Of a stretch of 24,501 bases of DNA, positions 8,315 through 14,487 are shown in pieces; position 1 is the first letter of the stretch; every line of letters starts with the position of its first letter. The DNA is from a virus, in IMG/VR virus record IMGVR_UViG_3300032309_002554, positions 1 to 24,501 of that record. One strand, written 5' to 3'. A program made the position numbers and the translations under genes. The notes beneath the pieces are model-generated. The model saw only the letters and a program-made list of their open reading frames with translations, was not told the DNA's origin and did no database searches.

Positions 8315-10516
8315 ATGGCTAATACCGTATCAGTTTTAAACTTCACAAATACCTTTGGTGACCTTCTGGCTCAACAAAATATTATTGCAAAAGAATTAAA
8401 CAATCTTGGTGCTAATAATTATACAAAGGATAGTGGAACATTATATGTTAGTGGTATTGGTACAGGACTGTCTGTAACAAACACAGCAGCTCTTGGTGCC
8501 GCAGTTGTTTCCACGACCTTGTCCGTTGGTGGTGATTCAACTTTACTTGCAAACGTTTTTTTGGATGCTCCTGGTTTTTCATTACAAGTTGCAAACAATG
8601 CAGTTGTACACAAACAAATAGTTACTGATAACATCACAGCAAATACATTAGTAAGGTCATCATCCCTTAACATTACAGGTATTGCACGAGTTAACAATTT
8701 AACAAGCAACAATGTGGTTTTAACTCCAACATTAAACACCACAGGTTCAGCTTGGGTTAATAATTTGGCAGCCAATTCTGGTGTATCGGCACCATTTATG
8801 ATTGCTACAACAAGAGGTATTTTTCAGGACATTACTTCAAATAATCAAATTACCACGACATTTTTAAATGTAACCACCAATGTTACATCGGACTTAAATG
8901 TAACTACTGATGTTCGTGGTAGAGATTTTTTTGGTAGAGTCGGAACATTTGATAGTTTTGTTGCTGGATCAATGACCGTAGCTGGAAATTTCGTAGTTAG
9001 TTCCCCAACCATTTATTCTTCCAACACCTTTGTGTTAAATGCTAGTGCTGGTGCAGGTCAAACAAGTACATTAGGTGTTGATCGAGGTATTAGTGGTGCA
9101 AACGCTTCTTTTAGATGGAATGAATCATTAAAATATTGGCAAATGCTTGACGTTCAAAATGGTCAACATTTTAGAGTATTGACCGATATGCATTTAAGTA
9201 ATTCTACAAACTTAAATAATTCTTTAAATGTAGCCACATCAGCAGCTGTGTTTGATTTACAAACACAAGTGCAAGCAAATACAAATACATTCACTTCAAA
9301 TGTAAACACTTTAACAACCAATCTGGCAGCCGCAAATCTTTATTCTCACACAGCATTTGGTCGAGCCAATACATCAGCAAACGTATTTACTGGCACAACC
9401 GGTTCTTCTGCCAATGCCATCGACGGAAGAATGTCATTTGCAAGTAATAATGGTGTTGTAATTTCGGCAACAGGAAATACATTATTTGTAAATACTCCAC
9501 AAGATTTAACGACTTTATCTAACCCAACATTCAATAGCATTTACAGTTTAGGTAATCCACTTTCTGTTGATAATGGTGGTATAGGTGCATCCGATAAAGT
9601 TCAAGGTTTAATTAACTTATTACCATCTACTATTGGTGTAGCAAATGGATCTGTATTGGCCGCTAACGCCAACACAATATATTGGACAACTCGTGGACCA
9701 TTCTTTGCCAATAACTTAACATTTACACCATTTGGTAGTATTACTCAGAATACCATTCAATTGGCAGTACAAGACCTTGAAACAAGAAAAGCAACTATTG
9801 CTAGTCCGACATTGACAGGAACTCCTGCAGCACCAACTGCAACCACCAATACAAATACAACACAAATTGCCACTACTGCTTTTGTTAATACATCAATTGA
9901 TTCAGTATTAAATTCTACAACCACCAAAAATATTAGTATCAGCGGTAATGCCGGCACAGTTACAAATGGTGTATATACCAATCAATCGTATTCCGATCCA
10001 TCATTTATTGCATCGTTAGCCTCAACAAAAGTGACAGGTTCAATACCTGGTTCTCAGATTAGTGGTGCCATACCAGGAACAGCCGCAGGCGTAACTGGAT
10101 TTACAATTAATCAAAGTGTTGGTACCGGTGATAATACAAGATTTAATTCTCTTGGTGTTGGCACAGCCGCTTCTGGTACTGCAGGTGAAATCCGAGCAAC
10201 TAATAACATCACTGCTTATTATTCAGACGACAGATTAAAAACACGTTTGGGTACCATTGAAAATGCTTTAGATAAAGTAATGTCTTTAACTGGTTTCTAT
10301 CATGAAGCCAATGAGACCGCTCAATCGTTAGGTTATACTCCTGTTCGTGAGGTTGGTATTTCAGCCCAAGATGTTCAAAGGGTTATGCCTGAGGTTGTTG
10401 CACCGGCACCTATTGATCCACAGTATATGACAGTACGTTATGAAAGAATGGTTCCTTTACTAATAGAGGCCATAAAAGAATTAAAAGCTGAAGTGGATTT
10501 GTTAAAATCCAAATAA
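8315..10516 (+). CDS. Tail fibre with C-terminal S74 self-cleaving chaperone domain
   Basis: A 733-residue fibre-type protein. The N-terminal part (FTNTFGDLLAQQNIIAKELNNL) may be the anchoring region. The middle is a long Thr/Asn/Ser-rich beta region, including an IYSSNTFVLNAS...VDRGISGANASFRWNESLKYW module (about 233-280) that resembles modules in the other fibres here. At about 500-530 there is SPTLTGTPAAPTAT...TQIATTAFV, a sequence style common in tail fibres. The last ~97 residues are an intramolecular chaperone (peptidase S74): YYSDDRLK with the expected catalytic Ser637 and Lys642 five residues apart, then GISAQDVQRVMPEVV and a terminal helix ERMVPLLIEAIKELKAEVDLL. In known members (endosialidase, Bacillus phage GA-1 neck appendage) the domain drives trimer folding and cuts itself off just before that Ser. 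Here this implies a mature fibre of about 636 residues. Confidence 0.88.
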   Translation: MANTVSVLNFTNTFGDLLAQQNIIAKELNNLGANNYTKDSGTLYVSGIGTGLSVTNTAALGAAVVSTTLSVGGDSTLLANVFLDAPGFSLQVANNAVVHKQIVTDNITANTLVRSSSLNITGIARVNNLTSNNVVLTPTLNTTGSAWVNNLAANSGVSAPFMIATTRGIFQDITSNNQITTTFLNVTTNVTSDLNVTTDVRGRDFFGRVGTFDSFVAGSMTVAGNFVVSSPTIYSSNTFVLNASAGAGQTSTLGVDRGISGANASFRWNESLKYWQMLDVQNGQHFRVLTDMHLSNSTNLNNSLNVATSAAVFDLQTQVQANTNTFTSNVNTLTTNLAAANLYSHTAFGRANTSANVFTGTTGSSANAIDGRMSFASNNGVVISATGNTLFVNTPQDLTTLSNPTFNSIYSLGNPLSVDNGGIGASDKVQGLINLLPSTIGVANGSVLAANANTIYWTTRGPFFANNLTFTPFGSITQNTIQLAVQDLETRKATIASPTLTGTPAAPTATTNTNTTQIATTAFVNTSIDSVLNSTTTKNISISGNAGTVTNGVYTNQSYSDPSFIASLASTKVTGSIPGSQISGAIPGTAAGVTGFTINQSVGTGDNTRFNSLGVGTAASGTAGEIRATNNITAYYSDDRLKTRLGTIENALDKVMSLTGFYHEANETAQSLGYTPVREVGISAQDVQRVMPEVVAPAPIDPQYMTVRYERMVPLLIEAIKELKAEVDLLKSK

Positions 10517-10546
10517 AATTAAAACTAAATACCAATAGGATAAAGA

Positions 10547-10888
10547 ATGCCGGCCGGTTACCAAGATTTATTTTTAGAACAAGGTACAACCTTTTCAACA
10601 ACCATCACTTTAGATGATGTTGATGGTGTGGCTTATGATTTGACTGGCATGCAGGCCAAAGGACAGATAAGAAGGTCTTATTATTCTGCTAATGCCACAG
10701 CCACTTTTATTGTAACCATTCCTACTCCAACAGAAGGTGGTATTATTTTAAATCTGGCTGCAAATACGACAGCAAATATTGCAGCAGGCAGATATGTATA
10801 TGACGTGGCAATTAAAGATTCATCTAACACAATCACTAGAGTTCTAGAAGGTACTGTTAGTGTTCTTCCACAAGTAACTAGGTTTTAA
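10547..10888 (+). CDS. Small beta-structured structural protein (BppU N-terminal-like)
   Basis: A 113-residue protein starting MPAGYQDLFLEQGTTFSTTITLDD, followed by DGVAYDLTGMQAKGQIRRSY and ending with a YDVAIKDSSNTITRVLEGTVSVLP strand pattern. The order 'strand - D..G..YDLTG - strand - G.Y.YDV.I.D - G...V.P' resembles the N-terminal domain of phage baseplate upper proteins (BppU) and related small structural proteins of T4-like marine phages. That likeness is by eye only. An AGGATAAAG ribosome site lies just upstream. It opens the run of small fibre genes and is separated by two bases from the next gene, so the two are probably translated together. Likely an adaptor or decoration subunit of the baseplate or fibre (inference). 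Confidence 0.65.
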   Translation: MPAGYQDLFLEQGTTFSTTITLDDVDGVAYDLTGMQAKGQIRRSYYSANATATFIVTIPTPTEGGIILNLAANTTANIAAGRYVYDVAIKDSSNTITRVLEGTVSVLPQVTRF

Positions 10889-10890
10889 AA

Positions 10891-11115
10891 ATGCCAGGAC
10901 AAGTAATAGGCACAGTCAATGTGCAAGTTAATACTCAGAAAACCAGTGCGGTCAGGTCGATTACCTATGGTGCCAGAACATTAAAAAGTGCCACAGACCT
11001 GTCAATAACGGGTGCGGCTGATGGAGATGTCGTGGTTTATGAAGCTGATACAAATTCATTTAAATTAGCTCCAGTTTCTGGAGCAGCTGCTAGTTTGGAT
11101 GCCGGAGAGTTCTGA
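10891..11115 (+). CDS. Short structural protein (74 aa) ending in DAGEF
   Basis: Product begins MPGQVIGTVNVQVNTQK and contains VRSITYGARTLKSATDLSITGAADGDVVVYEADTNSFKL. The 'L.D..G.VVVY.A.T.SFKL' part resembles the linker found in longer fibres of this type, where a parameter-like beta hairpin follows the head. It ends LDAGEF, a variant of the DGG-x-F tail shared with the next genes. Its TGA stop overlaps the next ATG by one base (TGATG), so translation of the two genes is probably coupled. No catalytic motif, signal peptide or membrane segment is visible. I do not recognise a named family; a fibre-associated structural peptide is the best guess. Confidence 0.62.
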   Translation: MPGQVIGTVNVQVNTQKTSAVRSITYGARTLKSATDLSITGAADGDVVVYEADTNSFKLAPVSGAAASLDAGEF

Positions 11116-11351
11116 TGGCCAATACAACCATACAGATACTCCGTTCATATGCGAACACAAGGCCGTCCAATCTAGATGATGGTGAATTGGCGTACTCTTT
11201 TGTATCCAATACATTTTTTATTGGTGATAGAAATGGTAAAATAATTACTGTTGGTGGTTTAACCACTACGGAAAATGCAGCAAACACAGTAGTTCTTAGG
11301 GATCAAAACGGTAATATTAATGTTGCAACCATAGACGGTGGAAATTTCTAA
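11115..11351 (+). CDS. Mini-fibre: stand-alone head module with DGGNF tail (78 aa)
   Basis: The first ~50 residues (MANTTIQILRSYANTRPSNLDDGELAYSFVSNTFFIG) line up with the first ~50 of the next gene (MANTNILIKRSSSTGRPSSLAAGELAYSYQSNTLFLG). They also share the 'VQ.RR...A..P..L..GELA...D...L...' pattern of the N-terminal domain of major tropism determinant (Mtd_N) proteins. The second half, TVVLRDQNGNINVATIDGGNF, matches the region after the head of the next gene (STIVRRDATGNASFNFI) and then goes straight to the DGG-x-F end. The protein therefore looks like a head plus tail tag without the fibre shaft. Whether it is a real short component or a reduced duplicate is not decidable here. The frame is intact and is entered through a TGATG overlap, which argues that it is still expressed. 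Confidence 0.68.
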   Translation: MANTTIQILRSYANTRPSNLDDGELAYSFVSNTFFIGDRNGKIITVGGLTTTENAANTVVLRDQNGNINVATIDGGNF

Positions 11352-11354
11352 ATA
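11347..11354 (+). promoter_or_regulatory. Possible weak late promoter octamer (TCTAAATA)
   Basis: TCTAAATA differs from the T4 late octamer TATAAATA at one position. It overlaps the stop codon of the mini-fibre gene and lies about 40 bases before the 595-residue fibre gene, a plausible distance for a leader. One mismatch in AT-rich DNA can arise by chance, so this is tentative. Confidence 0.25.
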
Positions 11355-11393
11355 GTAGTAGTGGAACAACTAGCCTAATAATAAGGAAGAAAA

Positions 11394-13181
11394 ATGGCAA
11401 ATACAAATATTTTAATCAAACGTTCATCGAGCACAGGACGCCCAAGTTCGCTTGCTGCTGGTGAATTAGCGTACTCATATCAATCAAACACATTATTCTT
11501 AGGTACTGCCGCAGGTAATGGTGCTATCAACGTTGGTGGTATATACTACACCCAAGCCATTGATAATGCCACTGCTGCTGCCACACCAAGTACCATTGTT
11601 AGACGAGATGCCACAGGCAACGCTTCGTTTAATTTCATTACTGCCAACATTATTGGTACTATTCAAGGTACTGCAAATGCTGCAAATCAGTTACAAACCT
11701 CTAGAGATTTTTCTATTTCTGGTGGTGATATCACCGCTTCTGCTGTAGGTTTTAATGGTACAGGTAACGTAACACTAAATGCTTCACTTAATGCTATTCC
11801 CGGTTTATCTGCTGGATCATACGGTTCTTCGACTGCAATTCCAGTTGTTACTGTTGCCGCTAACGGTCGTGTTACAGCAATCTCGACACAATCGATTTCA
11901 ACAACATTTAACCTTGCTGGTGATTCTGGTACAACAAGTATTGATGGTGGCGAAACACTATACGTGGTTGGTGGTGCTGGTATCACTTCAGCAATTTCTG
12001 CAAACACAATTACACTAGATGTTGACACAACTGTTGTTCGTTCAAATACAGCAATCACAAGTCAGACTATTGACGGCAACATTACAATTTCTGGTAACTT
12101 AACAGTTCAAGGCACACATACAACAGTTAACACATCTACATTGAATGTTGTTGACCCATTAATTATTTTAGCTTCAAATAACACATCTGATGCAGTTGAT
12201 ATTGGTTTTGCTGGTCACTACACAGATGGCAGTTCAGTTGCAAGACATACTGGTATCTTCCGTGATGCTGGTACAAAAGAATACCACGTATTTGATGGAT
12301 ACACTCCCGAATTAACTGGTAATAGCATTGATGTTGCTAATGCATCTTTCAACCATGCAAACGTTAATGTTGGTTTTATTAAATCCAATGGTATTAATTT
12401 AAATACACACATTCAAGGCCTTTATAACCTTGCCAATACAACATCTACAACAGCAAGTAATGCAAATGCTAACACCATTTACACACAAGGTGTAGACGCA
12501 ACTCAAAATACAAATATTACTCATGCTGATACAAAGGCACAAGCCGCTTTTGATAAGGCAAACAATGCTGTAGTAGCATCTACTGACTTTACTTTTGGTC
12601 AGATGGTGGTTGCAGATGGTACAGATTCGTTAAAGAGTCTTGCTAATGCTTCTTACACATTAACTGGTGGTTTATCTGTTGCCAATACTATTTCATCACT
12701 CTCAGTTGATGCTTATGGTCGTGTAACTGCTGCTACTGGTGCTGCAATTGCAATTAGTGCTGAACAAATTACTTCTGGTACATTAAGTGTTGGAAGAGGC
12801 GGTACAGGTCAATCTTCATTTACAACAGGTGCAATTCTTGTTGGTAATGGTTCAGGTGGTTTACAGACTCTTGCTAACTCAACGTACACAGCAACTGGTA
12901 CTGGTGCCGCCAACAATACAGTATCTTCGTTAAGTGTTGATGCTTATGGTCGTGTAACAGCTGCAACGTTCTCCGCAATCTCTGGTCTAACAGTTGGCCA
13001 AGGCGGTACAGGTCGTTCAACATTTACCACAAACGGTATCATATATGGTAATTCTACAGATGGTCAACTAGTAACTGCTGCCGCAGGTACTTCTGATCAA
13101 ACATGGAGTAATCAGATTCTCACCGTTACAAATGCTGGTGTTCCAGTTTGGTCTACTGCTTTGGATGGCGGTACATTCTAA
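11394..13181 (+). CDS. Modular tail fibre with Mtd_N-like head, GGTG repeats and DGGTF tail
   Basis: A 595-residue fibre protein with AAGGAAG before the start. Modules in order: an Mtd_N-like head (1-50, GELAYSYQSNTLFLG); a beta shaft with AANGRVTAIST; a domain at about 239-333 containing DPLIILASN, GFAGHYTDG, HTGIFRDAGTK and VFDGYTPELTG, which is repeated in the fibre gene at 16624; a helical stretch with QGVDATQNTNIT and AQAAFDKAN (382-390); then two tandem shaft repeats, each with SVDAYGRVTAAT and a GGTG[QR]S[ST]FTT...GN turn. These 'GGTG..' and 'D.YGRVTA' units are classic in tail fibres. It ends in TALDGGTF. Probably a trimeric host-binding or connector fibre (inference). A hairpin follows the gene. 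Confidence 0.85.
   Translation: MANTNILIKRSSSTGRPSSLAAGELAYSYQSNTLFLGTAAGNGAINVGGIYYTQAIDNATAAATPSTIVRRDATGNASFNFITANIIGTIQGTANAANQLQTSRDFSISGGDITASAVGFNGTGNVTLNASLNAIPGLSAGSYGSSTAIPVVTVAANGRVTAISTQSISTTFNLAGDSGTTSIDGGETLYVVGGAGITSAISANTITLDVDTTVVRSNTAITSQTIDGNITISGNLTVQGTHTTVNTSTLNVVDPLIILASNNTSDAVDIGFAGHYTDGSSVARHTGIFRDAGTKEYHVFDGYTPELTGNSIDVANASFNHANVNVGFIKSNGINLNTHIQGLYNLANTTSTTASNANANTIYTQGVDATQNTNITHADTKAQAAFDKANNAVVASTDFTFGQMVVADGTDSLKSLANASYTLTGGLSVANTISSLSVDAYGRVTAATGAAIAISAEQITSGTLSVGRGGTGQSSFTTGAILVGNGSGGLQTLANSTYTATGTGAANNTVSSLSVDAYGRVTAATFSAISGLTVGQGGTGRSTFTTNGIIYGNSTDGQLVTAAAGTSDQTWSNQILTVTNAGVPVWSTALDGGTF
12705..12958 (+). repeat. Tandem shaft repeat inside the fibre gene
   Basis: Two in-frame copies of the SVDAYGRVTAA unit contain an exact 23-base match, at 12705-12727 and 12936-12958 (231 bases, 77 codons apart). 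The following GGTG units start with a 14-base match at 12797-12810 and 13001-13014 (204 bases, 68 codons apart), so one copy has lost or gained nine codons. Such repeats can change fibre length by recombination. Confidence 0.7.
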
Positions 13182-13213
13182 AGTAGTTTTATAATCTATA
13201 TTATTTTTTATGT

Positions 13214-13231
13214 GGCCACCTTCGGGTGGCC
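13214..13231 (+). terminator. Hairpin with UUCG tetraloop, possible terminator or RNA-stability element
   Basis: GGCCACC-TTCG-GGTGGCC forms a perfect 7-base-pair GC-rich stem closed by a C(UUCG)G loop, an exceptionally stable combination that T4-like phages use repeatedly between genes. It stands out sharply from the AT-rich surroundings. It lies between the 595-residue fibre and the coiled-coil gene, 10 bases before the AGGAG site. The bases after the stem (CAACAATTT) hold only a weak U-run, so it may be a partial terminator, a 3'-end protector or a processing boundary rather than a strong terminator. Confidence 0.5.
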
Positions 13232-13251
13232 CAACAATTTAGGAGTTTGAA

Positions 13252-13890
13252 ATGGGAAATGAAAAGTTTGTTAATTATTATATTGAAAATTTAATCGCCA
13301 CGATGAATGATTGTTTGATTCGAAACATATCATTACAAGTAAACGAAAGAATTAGTAAAGAAACAATTGAAGATCAAGTTAAAGCAATTGAAAATTTAAA
13401 AGATACTATTGGTTCTTTACAAAAAGAAAACCAATCTATACAAGATAATAAACAGGTCTCTGACCAAGAAAAATATCAAAATTTAGAAAATAGTATTAAA
13501 GAACATTTAAATACCATTAAAGGTTTAAATGAAAAAATTGCTGAAGCCGACAAACTTAAAAATGAATATGAAAATGTAAAACATCAGGTTCAACACGTTG
13601 ATACGTTCAGAAACGAACTAACAAAAACCCGTGAAGAATTTGATAGAAGTAAAAATGAATATGAAAATAAAATTAAACAATTATCCAATGAGTCAGCAAC
13701 AAAGCTTAAAGAATTAACGGGTAATTATGAAAATACTATTAAAGAATTAACTGATAAAATTGACTATTTACAATTAACTCCTGCCAAAAGAAAAAAGTTA
13801 GATGATGATAAAGTGAGTGTAACACCGATAGAAAATACTCTTGAAGTGTTTACTAAATCCGATATAACAAAGGATGGCGGAAGTTTTTAA
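13252..13890 (+). CDS. Long coiled-coil protein (212 aa) with DGGSF tail
   Basis: A Lys/Glu/Asn-rich protein, quite unlike its beta-rich neighbours. After a short N-terminal part (MGNEKFVNYYIENLIATMNDCLIRN), residues ~30-180 are almost continuous heptad-like helix (for example ENLKDTIGSLQKENQSIQDN and KELTGNYENTIKELTDKID). A basic patch (TPAKRKKLDDDK) and a low-complexity end follow, finishing KDGGSF. The AGGAG at 13241-13245, six bases before ATG, is the best ribosome site in this area and supports the start. The gene lies just after the UUCG hairpin. The shared DGG-x-F end ties it to the fibre genes around it, although the rest of the protein is unrelated. A structural rod, spacer or fibre-assembly helper is possible; I do not recognise a named family. 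Confidence 0.75.
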   Translation: MGNEKFVNYYIENLIATMNDCLIRNISLQVNERISKETIEDQVKAIENLKDTIGSLQKENQSIQDNKQVSDQEKYQNLENSIKEHLNTIKGLNEKIAEADKLKNEYENVKHQVQHVDTFRNELTKTREEFDRSKNEYENKIKQLSNESATKLKELTGNYENTIKELTDKIDYLQLTPAKRKKLDDDKVSVTPIENTLEVFTKSDITKDGGSF

Positions 13891-13895
13891 GGTAA

Positions 13896-14456
13896 ATGGC
13901 AAATACAACATTACAGTTAAAGAAATCAGGACAGTCAGGTAACGTACCATCTTCACTATCTTTTGGTGAGTTGGCGTTAAACTATGCTGATGGTAGATTA
14001 TACTACAAGCACGCTAACAATTCTATTGCTAGTATTTCTACTGGTTCTCCCACACAGTCATTTGCCACAATCAATGCTAATTCATCTTTAATATTAGCAA
14101 CTTCCCCCACAGATACTTTATCAATTATTCCTGGTAATAATATTACCATAACAACGGATACATTTGGTAAATCAATTATCATCAATTCAACAGCAGCTGG
14201 TACTGATGGATCGATTGATACGTATGCTAGAACCAAAGCCAATTCTGCCAATGTTTTAGCACAAGCAGCATTCGACAAAGCAAATACGGCCGCAACATCA
14301 AGTGTTAGTGATTATTTTCCTATAGGTGATTGGGGTCTTTTAACTGATCAAACAAGATCAGCTTTTGGAGAAACATTAATGCCTTCTTACGATTGTCGGA
14401 TTGATCCTACTACACCAAATGGTTACTTTTTAACCAAAGATTTTGGTTATATTTGA
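13896..14456 (+). CDS. Small fibre protein with Mtd_N-like head (186 aa)
   Basis: Starts five bases after the previous stop with AAGG across that stop. The head (MANTTLQLKKSGQSGNVPSSLSFGELALNYADGRLYYK, residues 1-45) is the third copy of the GELA head module in this cluster. It is followed by a beta region (TDTLSIIPGNNITITTDTFGKSIIINS), then DTYARTKANSANVL-AQAAFDKAN (the last at 122-130), a helix shared with four other fibres. The C-terminal ~45 residues (DYFPIGDWGLL ... NGYFLTKDFGYI) are rich in aromatic residues and Asp/Gly, and resemble the short end domains of marine T4-like fibres. Unlike its upstream neighbours it lacks the DGG-x-F tail. Likely a short trimeric fibre or fibre adaptor (inference). 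Confidence 0.75.
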   Translation: MANTTLQLKKSGQSGNVPSSLSFGELALNYADGRLYYKHANNSIASISTGSPTQSFATINANSSLILATSPTDTLSIIPGNNITITTDTFGKSIIINSTAAGTDGSIDTYARTKANSANVLAQAAFDKANTAATSSVSDYFPIGDWGLLTDQTRSAFGETLMPSYDCRIDPTTPNGYFLTKDFGYI

Positions 14457-14458
14457 TA

Positions 14459-14466
14459 TATAAATA
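14459..14466 (+). promoter_or_regulatory. T4-type late promoter octamer TATAAATA
   Basis: Exact match to the T4 late promoter -10 octamer, starting two bases after the stop of the 186-residue fibre gene, in one of the few gaps between genes here. Counting as in T4, transcription would start about six bases downstream (near 14472), giving a short leader with AAGGA at 14474-14478 and the ATG at 14488. It probably gives the beta-helix spike and the downstream genes their own late transcript. Confidence 0.7.
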
Positions 14467-14487
14467 AGAAATAAAGGAATAGTTTAC

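Noticed and set aside
10524-10531. ACTAAATA before the gene at 10547 as a late promoter
   Set aside because: Two mismatches to TATAAATA in a strongly AT-rich gap; not distinguishable from chance.
11518-12018. Extra + strand frames inside the 595-residue fibre gene
   Set aside because: They encode Leu-rich shadow sequences of the Thr/Ser/Gly repeats and have no ribosome site; the fibre frame has clear recognised modules.
13190-13195. TATAAT as a sigma-70 -10 box before the coiled-coil gene
   Set aside because: No -35-like hexamer at 16-18 bases upstream (nearest TTGGAT is about 23 bases away), and the hairpin follows at once.
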